Source: JADKIH01 sp031417555
Lineage (GTDB): Bacteria; Bacteroidota; Bacteroidia; AKYH767-A; 2013-40CM-41-45
Assembly: GCA_031417555.1 (NCBI GenBank)
Contig: JANOVV010000005.1
Span: 34,686-98,685 of the forward strand
Length of the DNA: 64,000 nucleotides
Reading direction: 5' to 3'
Positions 1 through 8,279 of this stretch are shown here, piece after piece (position 1 is the first letter of the stretch; each line of letters begins with the position of its first letter). The notes under the pieces were generated by a model. It searched no databases. It was not told the origin of the DNA and saw nothing but the letters and a program-made list of their open reading frames with translations. Both the position numbers and the translations under genes were made by a program.

Positions 1-126
1 GACAAAAAACTAATTGGAGGTTTTGTGCTTCGAATAGGCGATCTTCAATACGATGCAAGCGTGGCTTCAAGTATAAGAAAACTAACACAATCGTTTGCGG
101 AAAATCCTTATGTAAAAAGAAACTAG
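1..126 (+). CDS. atpH: ATP synthase F1 subunit delta, C-terminal fragment
   Basis: The window opens inside this gene; only the last 41 codons and the TAG stop are present. The visible tail contains GGFVLRIGDLQYDASV followed by SSIRKL, the typical C-terminal signature of the delta (OSCP) subunit, which joins F1 to the peripheral stalk of the F-type ATP synthase. It is followed after 120 bases by atpA on the same strand, the standard order in F-ATPase operons. Truncation is due to the window edge, not a mutation. Confidence 0.93.
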   Translation, partial: DKKLIGGFVLRIGDLQYDASVASSIRKLTQSFAENPYVKRN

Positions 127-211
127 ACCGCTGATTGAAATGATTAAATGATAAAAATGATTTATTGTTTAAAATGGAATAATCAAGAAATCAAATTTTA
201 ATAACTGTAAC

Positions 212-246
212 CATTAACTTTTAACTATTAACTAATAACAACAACA
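212..246 (+). repeat. Degenerate 7-bp-period repeat abutting the atpA start codon
   Basis: Four consecutive heptamers CATTAAC, TTTTAAC, TATTAAC and TAATAAC occupy 212-239. They are followed by AACAACA directly against the atpA ATG at 247. The period of seven is exact, although the units vary. It belongs with the other heptamer-period clusters of this window at 1827, 27453, 45021, 58057 and 63938. A role as leader of atpA is possible but unproven. Confidence 0.6.
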
Positions 247-1824
247 ATGGCAGAAGTAAGACCCGATGAAGTATCAGCTATCCTGCGTCAGCAGCTAGCG
301 GGCTTCAAAACAGAAAAAGAACTTGAAGAAGTAGGAACAGTGTTACAAGTAGGCGATGGAATTGCCAGAATCTACGGACTTACCAAAGTTCAATCAGGCG
401 AATTAATCGAATTTGAAAACGGCCTTCAGGGAATCGTTTTAAATCTTGAAGAAGATAATGTAGGTGCAGTATTACTTGGTGTATCTTCTACGATAAAAGA
501 AGGCGATGTTGTAAAACGTACCGGCAAAATCGGATCTATTCGCGTCGGCGAAGGAATGCTTGGTCGTGTCGTTGATACTTTAGGAACACCCATCGATGGC
601 AAAGGCCCAATCAGCGGCGAACTTTTTGAAATGCCGCTGGAGAGAAAAGCTCCGGGTGTAATTTTCCGTCAGCCGGTTACTGAGCCATTGCAAACAGGTA
701 TCAAAGCTATTGATGCAATGATTCCAATTGGTCGCGGACAACGTGAGCTTATTATTGGTGATCGTCAGACCGGTAAAACGGCTGTGGCTATTGATACCAT
801 TATTAATCAGAAAGAATTTTATGATCAGGGACAACCTGTTTATTGTATATATGTTGCAATTGGGCAGAAAGGATCTACTGTTGCTCAAATTGTAAAAACA
901 CTTACTGAAGCAGGCGCAATGGCTTATACGGTAATTGTTGCAGCTCCTGCATCTATGCCAGCACCGATGCAGTTCTTTGCTCCAATGGCCGGTGCTGCTA
1001 TCGGAGAATATTTTCGTGATACCGGTCGTCCGGCATTGATTGTTTATGATGATCTTTCCAAACAAGCCGTTGCATATCGTGAAGTGTCTTTACTTCTTCG
1101 TCGTCCACCGGGACGTGAAGCTTATCCGGGGGATGTATTTTATCTTCACTCCCGTCTTCTTGAGCGCGCTGCAAAAATTATCAACTCAGACGAAATTGCC
1201 CGCACAATGAATGACCTTCCTGAATCGCTGAAGGGAAAAGTTAAAGGTGGAGGTTCACTTACCGCTCTTCCAATTATCGAAACTCAGGCTGGCGACGTTT
1301 CTGCATATATACCAACCAATGTTATTTCAATTACCGACGGACAAATATTTCTGGAAGCAAATCTTTTTAACGCCGGAGTTCGACCTGCTATTAACGTAGG
1401 TATTTCAGTTTCGCGTGTAGGTGGTAATGCACAGATCAAAGCGATGAAAAAAATTGCCGGTACATTAAAATTGGATCAGGCACAGTACAGAGAATTAGAA
1501 GCCTTCTCAAAATTCGGTTCTGATCTCGATGCTTCAACGAAAGCAACTCTCGATAAAGGAATTAGAAATGTGGAAATTTTGAAACAGCTTCAATATTCTC
1601 CATTACCGGTAGAAAAACAAATTGCAATTATTTATTGCGGAACAAAAGGGTTGTTACGCGACGTTCCTGTTAAAAGAGTGAAAGAATTCGAAAACGAATA
1701 TCTTGCACTTTTAGAAGCACAACATCGCCCGACGCTTGACAGTCTGCGTAAAGGAATTATTGACGATAGCGTTACTGCCGTATTAGAAAAAACCGCAGCA
1801 GAATTAACGCCGAAATATAAATAA
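247..1824 (+). CDS. atpA: ATP synthase F1 subunit alpha
   Basis: This 525-residue protein has the usual length for the alpha subunit, the non-catalytic nucleotide-binding subunit of the F1 head. The Walker A motif GDRQTGKT lies at residues 171-178. The order is beta-barrel N-domain (roughly 25-95), nucleotide-binding domain (roughly 95-380) and helical C-domain. Further family signatures include PGREAYPGDVFYLHSRLLER and SISDGQ-type SITDGQIF. It follows atpH and precedes atpG on the same strand, so it belongs to the ATP synthase operon. Genes for beta and epsilon do not follow, in line with the split F-ATPase loci of many Bacteroidota. The start is the first ATG after the upstream heptamer repeat; no Shine-Dalgarno sequence is visible, as usual in this phylum. 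Confidence 0.98.
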   Translation: MAEVRPDEVSAILRQQLAGFKTEKELEEVGTVLQVGDGIARIYGLTKVQSGELIEFENGLQGIVLNLEEDNVGAVLLGVSSTIKEGDVVKRTGKIGSIRVGEGMLGRVVDTLGTPIDGKGPISGELFEMPLERKAPGVIFRQPVTEPLQTGIKAIDAMIPIGRGQRELIIGDRQTGKTAVAIDTIINQKEFYDQGQPVYCIYVAIGQKGSTVAQIVKTLTEAGAMAYTVIVAAPASMPAPMQFFAPMAGAAIGEYFRDTGRPALIVYDDLSKQAVAYREVSLLLRRPPGREAYPGDVFYLHSRLLERAAKIINSDEIARTMNDLPESLKGKVKGGGSLTALPIIETQAGDVSAYIPTNVISITDGQIFLEANLFNAGVRPAINVGISVSRVGGNAQIKAMKKIAGTLKLDQAQYRELEAFSKFGSDLDASTKATLDKGIRNVEILKQLQYSPLPVEKQIAIIYCGTKGLLRDVPVKRVKEFENEYLALLEAQHRPTLDSLRKGIIDDSVTAVLEKTAAELTPKYK

Positions 1825-1826
1825 GA

Positions 1827-1955
1827 GTATCAAGTATCATGTATCAAGTATCATGATACAAAAAACAGTAGTATCATGATACTTGATACATGATACCTGA
1901 TACAAAAAAAACATTGGCATCTTGATCATGATACTTGATACTTGATACCTGATAC
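1827..1955. repeat. Palindromic heptamer repeat cluster (GTATCAA/GATACTT type)
   Basis: The gap between atpA and atpG is filled with 7-bp units. Four GTATCAA or GTATCAT units run from 1827 and meet GATAC. A second block of inverse units follows (GATACTT, GATACAT, GATACCT), and after a short spacer come GATACTT, GATACTT, GATACCT and GATAC. The two orientations are reverse complements, so the transcript could fold into one or more hairpins centred on GTATCATGATAC. The same unit, GATACTT, forms a perfect array at 63938-64000. Confidence 0.9.
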
Positions 1956-1965
1956 AAATAGTCCC

Positions 1966-2856
1966 ATGGCTAATCTAAAAGAAGTTCGTAATCGTATATC
2001 GTCAGTAATCTCTACACAGCAGATTACAAAAGCGATGAAAATGGTTAGTGCCTCAAAGTTGAGACGGGCGCAGGATGCAATTATTATGATGCGTCCTTAT
2101 GCATCAAAGCTGAGAGATATAATGGAAAATATTTCGGGTTCGCTCGAAGGAAATTCAGGCGGACAGTTTGCTACTGTACGACCTGCCAATAAAATATTAA
2201 TTATTGCTGTTAGTTCGAATCGGGGATTGTGCGGAGCATTTAATGCGAATATAAACCGAACCGTAAGCCGTTTGATCAGAGAAAAATATCCGGAACAGTC
2301 AAAGGCCGGCAATTTAAAAGTTCTTGCAATCGGAAAAAAAACAGCTGACTTTTTCAGCAAGCTGAAACAAAACTATGCAGGTAATCATAATGAAGTGTAT
2401 AACAACCTGAATTTCGAAAACGTATCTCGTATTGCCGAAGGAATAATGACTCAGTTCGCTGCCGGAGAATATGATCGTGTGGAATTGGTTTACAATCAAT
2501 TTAAAAATGCAGCCGTTCAAATTGTAATGACTGAACAACTTTTACCAATCGCACCTGCGAAACAAAACTCAATTGCTGGAAAGAGTAAAGCGGTGAATGA
2601 CTATATATTTGAACCTGATAAAGAAGAACTCGTTCTTCAGTTAATACCCAAAGCCGTTAAAGTTCAACTTTATAAAGCTGTTCTGGATTCACATGCATCC
2701 GAACATGGAGCACGTATGACATCAATGAGTAAAGCAACCGACAATGCCGGTGAAATTCTTAAAGAACTTAAGTTGTCATACAATAAAGCACGTCAGGCTG
2801 CAATCACCGGAGAAATTCTGGAGATCGTTGCCGGCGCAGAAGCTCTTAACGGTTAA
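1966..2856 (+). CDS. atpG: ATP synthase F1 subunit gamma
   Basis: The gamma subunit is the central rotor shaft of F1. The product starts MANLKEVRNRISSV, the conserved N-terminal coiled coil, and ends with the matching C-terminal helix (GARMTSMSKATDNAGEILK then LSYNKARQAAITGEILEIV), both diagnostic. An in-frame ATG at 1942 would add eight residues, but they would be encoded by the heptamer repeat, so 1966 is preferred; this gives 296 residues, normal for the family. It is the last atp gene here: the next gene starts 250 bases downstream and is unrelated. The 141-base gap from atpA is unusually long for adjacent atp genes and consists mostly of repeat. Confidence 0.96.
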   Translation: MANLKEVRNRISSVISTQQITKAMKMVSASKLRRAQDAIIMMRPYASKLRDIMENISGSLEGNSGGQFATVRPANKILIIAVSSNRGLCGAFNANINRTVSRLIREKYPEQSKAGNLKVLAIGKKTADFFSKLKQNYAGNHNEVYNNLNFENVSRIAEGIMTQFAAGEYDRVELVYNQFKNAAVQIVMTEQLLPIAPAKQNSIAGKSKAVNDYIFEPDKEELVLQLIPKAVKVQLYKAVLDSHASEHGARMTSMSKATDNAGEILKELKLSYNKARQAAITGEILEIVAGAEALNG

Positions 2857-3106
2857 ACATACAGAGCATTTATTGCATTAAATTTACCAGAATTTATTTT
2901 CCTATTTTCTTCGTTTGAATGAGGGTTAACCGCACTCACTCCTGATGTTTTATTTGCACCGATAAAAGATAAATAGATATTTTTTGTTATTTACAAATAC
3001 ACGATTTTTTCGATTAATAACTTTTATTGGCCCACCTTCTGAAATATTATAAAACTTAGTACTTTGTTCGTTGAATAAAATACAGTGTACCAAATAAAAT
3101 TTAACG

Positions 3107-3673
3107 ATGAATATAAACCTTCATGATATTCTGACAGTATCAATGATTCTGTTTGCAGTAATTGATATTATTGGATCTATTCCCGCCCTTCTTCAGATAA
3201 AAACAAAAGTAGGTTACATAAAAGCGGAACAGGCAACTTTCGTATCTTTTTTAATAATGATCGGCTTTCTTTTTTTAGGAGAAACAATATTGCGCTTTCT
3301 TGGCGTCGATGTAAAATCTTTTGCCATAGCAGGTTCACTGGTAATTTTCTTTCTTGCAATGGAAATGATTCTCGGAATAAGATTGTATAAAGATGATATT
3401 CCCGAAACCGCTTCTATCGTACCAATTGCTTTTCCTCTTATTGCGGGAACCGGTACAATGACAACTCTTCTTTCCCTTCGTGCAGCTTATGATTCTCAAA
3501 CAATAATTATCGGCATATTCATTAACCTTGCTGTCGTTTATTTGGTACTCAGAAACCTGTATAGGGTTGAAAGATTTTTGGGAGTCGCGGGAATAAGTAT
3601 TTTAAGAAAAGTATTTGGAATCGTACTTCTTGCAATTTCAGTCAAACTCTTTCGTACAAATATTGGTGTTTAA
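3107..3673 (+). CDS. MarC-family (UPF0056) integral membrane protein
   Basis: The protein has 188 residues and about six hydrophobic segments. It carries family hallmarks: an early ID-IIG-S-IP stretch in the first helix (DIIGSIPALL, residues 20-29) and an internal VPIAFPLIAGTGTMTT motif near residues 106-120, corresponding to the conserved P-L-L-xGPG region of MarC proteins. MarC was once linked to multiple antibiotic resistance, but the family's transport substrate is not established. It stands alone, 250 bases after atpG, with a 53-base gap before the next gene. The assignment to the family is good; no function should be inferred from it. Confidence 0.85.
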   Translation: MNINLHDILTVSMILFAVIDIIGSIPALLQIKTKVGYIKAEQATFVSFLIMIGFLFLGETILRFLGVDVKSFAIAGSLVIFFLAMEMILGIRLYKDDIPETASIVPIAFPLIAGTGTMTTLLSLRAAYDSQTIIIGIFINLAVVYLVLRNLYRVERFLGVAGISILRKVFGIVLLAISVKLFRTNIGV

Positions 3674-3726
3674 ATAATGTATAACGGAAAATCATCTTAA
3701 TTGAAAAGAATTAACGAACAAATCAA

Positions 3727-6700
3727 ATGAAAAAAATTATACGGAGTAATTTTTTTATTTTATTTTTCTTTTCTATCGTTCAGTTTCAATCTGCCGCACA
3801 GGGAGTTTATACTATTTGTTCGACAACTTCTATTACTGATTCAACCGGAACCTTATACGATTCAGGGGGACCTAATGATATTTATCACAGCAATGAAAAT
3901 TGCACGCTATTAGTTGCACCATCCTGTGCAATAACAATCACTCTTTCGTTTCAGAACTTCGCTACCGAATCGGGCTTTGATTCATTTACAGTGTATGATG
4001 GCAATTCAACAAACGCTCCCGAGCTACTTATAGCTGATGGGAATATTGTTCCTTCCCCAATAACCAGTTCAACAGGCTATATGCTTATTGTCTGGAGTGC
4101 GGATGGTAGTAGTGAAGACAGTGGTTTTGCCTGTACATGGACATCAACCATTGCACAAAGTTCAACACCAACAGCAGCATTTTCTATAGGGAACACTAAT
4201 CCACCACTAGGCGTCGGCGTGAAATTTAATGACCACACCATTGGAGCAACGTCAGCTTGGTTATGGAGTTTTGGTGATGGCGATTCTTCACGAAACCAAA
4301 ATCCAATTCATGCTTATGCTGCATCCGGAATCTATACCGTTACTCTTATTTCTTTTCATTGCAGCGAATCGGATACAATTTCAAATACAATTACCGTTCA
4401 ACCGGCACCGCATATTAATATTACACCTTCTCCCGGTTTTAATGCAAATGCTGCTTGTGGCGATTCTGCAAATTTCACACTGAGCATTAACAATTCTTCC
4501 GGAGGAAAACTTGTTTACAATTCAACTGGTGCAAATACGGGAGCGATTAAAGTACTTGCTATGACCTATGGTTCAAATCTTTTTGTAGAATTTCCCAGAA
4601 CACTAGCAGCCATAGATCAATATTTTACAAATTATATTCTCACTACGACGGATACTGTTGATCCTGTTGGTTTGAATGGATTATTGCAAGGAAAAAATGT
4701 TTTACTGATTACCGAACAACAGAATGGCTCTGATGTAGTTTGGATAGCACTGGGTCCTGTGATACGTCAATTTTTAAGTAATGGCGGTTCCGTCATTTTC
4801 TGTGGTTCAGCATCATCATTATCGAATAATTTATTTAGTACCGGGGTTTTCAACGGATCGTTTGTCGGAGATGAAACAGGGAAAAATCTTGAGGTTTTAA
4901 ATAATACAGATCCACTTACCGCAGGTCTAAATATTCCTTCATTTACAGGACCCAATGCTACATATTCATTGAACATTACAAATCCCGATAAAGTGACCCT
5001 TGTAAGATATCACAACAAAGATGTGGTTGCATATCGTTATTTTGGTTCAGGCAAAGCAATTTATGTTGGATTTGATTTTTATAATTCAGATTCTAATTCA
5101 AAAAAAATTATTGCTAACGCTATTGAATGGGGTGGAAAAAATGCGTTACCACCATGGATACATTTAAGCTTAACAGGAGATACTGTAAATCCGGGGACAA
5201 CTTCTTCTGTAGGAGTTACTTTTCTCGCAAGCGGACTTTTTGCTGGAACCTATTTTAATAATATTGGAATCAGCAACAACGATCCTTCGGATCCATTTAT
5301 AACAATCCCTTGTACACTTACTGTAAGTGGTTCTCCAATCATTGAGTTTTCCGATAATTGTTTGACTTACGGACAAGTCATGCAACACAAAAGTATTCGT
5401 GATACATTAAAAATTACTAATACGGGTTGTGATACTCTTTTTATTTCAAATATAAATTCAACATCACCGGCATTTATTATAAACGCTAATTTTAGTTACT
5501 TGCTACCGGGAGTATTCGCTGATGTTATAGTAACTTTTAACGGACATACCGTAGGCACATTTCTTGACACAATACATATTCTAAATAACGATGTTGATAC
5601 ATTTGTATGTCTTAGTGCCACAACATTTCCTGCGCCTGTTATTAATGCATCAACAAGTTCTATAATACTAAACATAAGAGCATGTAATAAAACCGGTTCT
5701 GTTGCATTCAATATCTTAAACACCGGTGGCAGTAATCTTATATTTCATTTAAACAATTTACCGTCATGGTTAACGGCTGTTCCTGAATCCGACACACTTT
5801 TACCGGCATCTGAATCAATCATTACGCTAAACTTTAATTCGGCTTTTTTCCCGGCGGGACCCCAAACAACGAATATCCAAATTGTTTCCAATGATCCATT
5901 GGCACCGAATAAATTTATTTCTTTTACAATGAATGTCGATTCAAATCCTTGTATAGATTTTTCAATTGTTTCCAATACCTGTACAGGAGTTTCAAATTTT
6001 ACAAGCACTGTTGTTAATTTACCTGTGTATTATCATTGGGATTTCGGAGATGGAGACACAGCAAATGTTTCCAATCCTTCTCATGGCTATTCACATGCCG
6101 GTGCTTATTCAACAATAGTTACTGCCTGCAATGCTCATGGATGCGATACAATGACAAAAACAGTGAATGCAATTATCACAGGCCCAAAACCAGCGGATTG
6201 TATTCCAACAACATTGGCCTATTCATTAGGAGTTGGTATAACTCTATTTCAGGTTACGGATTCATTAGGATTTCGGTTTAATAAAACATCAGCAGATGCC
6301 GCAGATGGTTATAAGGATTATACCTGCACCGATAATTCAACTCTTATTACCAATTTCCCCTACAACATAAATATCAATACAGGTTTCTCTTTAGCTGAAA
6401 ATGTTAGAGCCTGGCTGGATATGAATAATGATGGCGTATTTGATTCTAATACTGAATTGATTTTTTCTGATTCTTCTGTTTTAAGAAATCATTCCGGCAC
6501 ATTTAGCATTCCTGCATTGCTAACGAATATTTATAATGCACCAATACGTTTACGATTAGCTTCTGATTATAGCGGAAACCCGGATCCTCAACCCTGCCAG
6601 GATCTTATATCAGGGCAAGTTGAAGATTACTCGGTCTTTCTGTCATTTAATATTGATGTCAATGAAATTAATCGCGAAGCAGGATTCAAAGTTTATCCTA

Positions 6701-6927
6701 ATCCTTTTCAAAATGCAGTGACGATTGAATACAATCCTAAAAGATCATCAGAAATAAAAATTGCCGTTTTTAATATTGTTGGAGAAAAGATTAAAAATAT
6801 TTCTAAGAAAGAACAACAGATTCCAGGCAAATATTTTTTTGAATTCCCCGGAATACCTTCGGGAATATATTTCGTGAGACTTATTGTTGATGGAAAAACA
6901 AGCGTTCAGAAAATAATAAAACTGTAA
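3727..6927 (+). CDS. T9SS cargo protein with CUB, PKD, GATase-like fold and GEVED domains
   Basis: This is a 1066-residue secreted protein with a signal peptide ending near SAAQG (about residue 25). Visible in order: a CUB-like domain (about 28-143, with SFQNFATESGFDSFTVYDG); a PKD domain (about 146-226, WLWSFGDGDSSRNQNP); a region of about 270-475 that looks like a class I glutamine-amidotransferase/ThuA-type alpha/beta fold (VLLITE, GGSVIFCG, GSGKAIYVGFDF, IIANAIEW); two or more beta-sandwich domains of the HYDIN/ASPM sort; a second PKD (YYHWDFGDGDT); a GEVED domain ending GQVEDYSVFL; and a T9SS type A sorting domain (VYPNPFQNAVTIEY to the C-terminal KIIKL). It is presumably displayed on the cell surface. 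Binding target unknown. It converges on the gene downstream. Confidence 0.85.
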   Translation: MKKIIRSNFFILFFFSIVQFQSAAQGVYTICSTTSITDSTGTLYDSGGPNDIYHSNENCTLLVAPSCAITITLSFQNFATESGFDSFTVYDGNSTNAPELLIADGNIVPSPITSSTGYMLIVWSADGSSEDSGFACTWTSTIAQSSTPTAAFSIGNTNPPLGVGVKFNDHTIGATSAWLWSFGDGDSSRNQNPIHAYAASGIYTVTLISFHCSESDTISNTITVQPAPHINITPSPGFNANAACGDSANFTLSINNSSGGKLVYNSTGANTGAIKVLAMTYGSNLFVEFPRTLAAIDQYFTNYILTTTDTVDPVGLNGLLQGKNVLLITEQQNGSDVVWIALGPVIRQFLSNGGSVIFCGSASSLSNNLFSTGVFNGSFVGDETGKNLEVLNNTDPLTAGLNIPSFTGPNATYSLNITNPDKVTLVRYHNKDVVAYRYFGSGKAIYVGFDFYNSDSNSKKIIANAIEWGGKNALPPWIHLSLTGDTVNPGTTSSVGVTFLASGLFAGTYFNNIGISNNDPSDPFITIPCTLTVSGSPIIEFSDNCLTYGQVMQHKSIRDTLKITNTGCDTLFISNINSTSPAFIINANFSYLLPGVFADVIVTFNGHTVGTFLDTIHILNNDVDTFVCLSATTFPAPVINASTSSIILNIRACNKTGSVAFNILNTGGSNLIFHLNNLPSWLTAVPESDTLLPASESIITLNFNSAFFPAGPQTTNIQIVSNDPLAPNKFISFTMNVDSNPCIDFSIVSNTCTGVSNFTSTVVNLPVYYHWDFGDGDTANVSNPSHGYSHAGAYSTIVTACNAHGCDTMTKTVNAIITGPKPADCIPTTLAYSLGVGITLFQVTDSLGFRFNKTSADAADGYKDYTCTDNSTLITNFPYNININTGFSLAENVRAWLDMNNDGVFDSNTELIFSDSSVLRNHSGTFSIPALLTNIYNAPIRLRLASDYSGNPDPQPCQDLISGQVEDYSVFLSFNIDVNEINREAGFKVYPNPFQNAVTIEYNPKRSSEIKIAVFNIVGEKIKNISKKEQQIPGKYFFEFPGIPSGIYFVRLIVDGKTSVQKIIKL

Positions 6928-6947
6928 AGCAGAATTTTTTATTTTTT

Positions 6948-7460
6948 CTATTGATTGTTTTTCAGAAGGCCTCTTTGGATTCTTCGCTTTCTCTTGGAAT
7001 GTTTCTGATAACCATCTGAGAGAATACTTATGCTTCCGTCAATTTCCAGAACAGCCAGATTGATATCATTTAGTGAAGATACCCCATGCTCTCTTGCGGC
7101 CAGTTCTAATTCATCGATAGTTATATGTTCTTTTTTTAAATGCTCTTTTAATACAACTCCTTCGTGAATTAACATGACGGGATCCCCTTGAAAAATTCGG
7201 CTTGCCTGACGGTTTTTATATAGAAAAATTTTCAATAAATAATTAGTTATAAATAGCGATGCGGCAGCGACTACTCCTCCAAGGAGTGAACTATTAGTAC
7301 CGACCATTGCATTTTGAACGGAATTGCTGATTAGCAAAATAAAAACAAGATCTATGATAGTAAGTTGCGAGAATTCCTTTTTGCCAAAAAAACGGATGGC
7401 TACAATTATAAAAAGATAAACGGTAACACTTCGTAAAATAATTTCTGTTGGAAATTCCAT
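6948..7460 (-). CDS. DUF421/YetF-family membrane protein
   Basis: The protein has 170 residues: three N-terminal transmembrane helices in about the first 80 residues, followed by a small cytoplasmic domain. Family features include IRFFGKKEFSQLTIIDLVF in the membrane part, NSVQNAMVG, and the C-terminal domain motif ELELAAREHGVSSLNDINLA followed by VLEIDGSISIL. YetF-type proteins are widespread with no firmly established function. The gene is convergent with the T9SS cargo gene before it (20 bases between stops) and divergent from the ferredoxin-like gene after it, sharing a 54-base intergenic region. Confidence 0.88.
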   Translation of the reverse strand: MEFPTEIILRSVTVYLFIIVAIRFFGKKEFSQLTIIDLVFILLISNSVQNAMVGTNSSLLGGVVAAASLFITNYLLKIFLYKNRQASRIFQGDPVMLIHEGVVLKEHLKKEHITIDELELAAREHGVSSLNDINLAVLEIDGSISILSDGYQKHSKRKRRIQRGLLKNNQ

Positions 7461-7502
7461 TGGTTATTTTTTTAAATATCAAAGCTAATTAATCTTATCC
7501 AT

Positions 7503-7510
7503 TATCTTTG
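7503..7510 (+). promoter_or_regulatory. Bacteroidota-type -7 box (TATCTTTG)
   Basis: An exact TAnnTTTG match ends four bases before the ATG at 7515. No TTG box is found at the usual upstream distance of about 19 bases. If used, transcription would begin at or next to the start codon, giving an almost leaderless mRNA. Confidence 0.5.
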
Positions 7511-7514
7511 CACT

Positions 7515-7841
7515 ATGAAATTTGAAAAACACATTTTTATTTGCACCAATCAGCGTGCTCCCGGGGAAAAGAAATCATGTGGCGAAGCTTGTGGATTGGA
7601 ATTAATCAAGGAATTTAAAAAGCAAATGAAGGATCAGAATCTGAACAGCAGAATGCGAGCCCAAAAATCGGGTTGCCTGGATGCTTGCGAATATGGACCA
7701 ACGGTTGTAGTCTATCCTGAAGGAGTTTATTATGGCGCCGTTACTCCGGCCGATGTAAACGAAATAGTTCAAGAACATCTTTTAAATAACCGCCCGGTTG
7801 AGAGGCTGATTATTAATTTTAATGAAAAGTCGCCTGTCTGA
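7515..7841 (+). CDS. Thioredoxin-like [2Fe-2S] ferredoxin domain protein
   Basis: A 108-residue protein of the thioredoxin-like ferredoxin family, related to the small ferredoxins and the NuoE fold. Cysteines at positions 10, 22, 54 and 58 match the expected CX(11)C...CX3C pattern for one [2Fe-2S] cluster, with an extra Cys at 26. The motif SGCLDACEYGPTVVVYPEGVYYG is typical (the conserved C-x3-C then GP-V-VYP-G-WY region). It is predicted to be a soluble cytoplasmic electron carrier. The stop codon overlaps the ATG of the next gene in TGATG, so the two are translationally coupled. The partner reductase is not visible in the window. Confidence 0.85.
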   Translation: MKFEKHIFICTNQRAPGEKKSCGEACGLELIKEFKKQMKDQNLNSRMRAQKSGCLDACEYGPTVVVYPEGVYYGAVTPADVNEIVQEHLLNNRPVERLIINFNEKSPV

Positions 7842-8203
7842 TGGAATTAATTCCGGAAAAATATCGCTATGATCTGGAAATTATTCGCGGGACTGCTGAG
7901 CAAATCATTAGAGATTTTAATATTGATGGCTTTGAAATTATTTTCAGTGGAAACCCTCACAATGCTTTCGAAGAATTAAAGACACAGATCAGGCCGGTAA
8001 TTAAAAAACAATTTACGGATGACAAATCAACCTTTCAATCACTTCTTTACCGTATCGATATTAATGAAAAAGATTATAAACACGCACTGGCTTCTTTAAC
8101 ATCACCTGAAGTTGAAGAAAAATTATCAGAACTCATCATTCGAAGAGAGTTTCAGAAAGTAATTACCAGAAAATATTTCTCAGATACTGAAGGAGAAAAA
8201 TGA
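7841..8203 (+). CDS. Small conserved-looking protein coupled to the ferredoxin gene, function unknown
   Basis: The product has 120 residues and is predicted soluble, mixed alpha/beta, with no signal peptide, cysteine or membrane segment. The ATG shares its A with the upstream TGA stop (TGATG), which fixes the start and implies co-translation with the [2Fe-2S] protein. I do not recognise a domain. The coupling suggests a shared process, but that is inference only. It is followed by 76 bases containing a promoter box for purQ, so the two-gene unit probably ends here. Confidence 0.75.
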   Translation: MELIPEKYRYDLEIIRGTAEQIIRDFNIDGFEIIFSGNPHNAFEELKTQIRPVIKKQFTDDKSTFQSLLYRIDINEKDYKHALASLTSPEVEEKLSELIIRREFQKVITRKYFSDTEGEK

Positions 8204-8267
8204 CATTCAAAAATAAATATATTTTCCAAACAATTATCACTGCTTATAACAAACCAATAACATTTCT

Positions 8268-8275
8268 TATTTTTG
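8268..8275 (+). promoter_or_regulatory. Bacteroidota-type -7 box (TATTTTTG) before purQ
   Basis: An exact TAnnTTTG match ends four bases before the purQ ATG at 8280, the same spacing as at 7503. No clear upstream TTG box is present. It predicts a leaderless or near-leaderless purQ transcript. Confidence 0.45.
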
Positions 8276-8279
8276 TAAA

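Noticed and set aside
580..1065. Minus-strand open frame of 161 codons inside atpA
   Set aside because: Antisense shadow of a highly conserved gene; composition and lack of any motif mark it as spurious.
1942..1965. Upstream ATG for atpG
   Set aside because: The eight added residues are encoded by the heptamer repeat and precede the conserved MANLKEVRNRI start.
3107..3673. Antibiotic-resistance determinant (MarC)
   Set aside because: The family name is historical; no resistance role is supported by the sequence.
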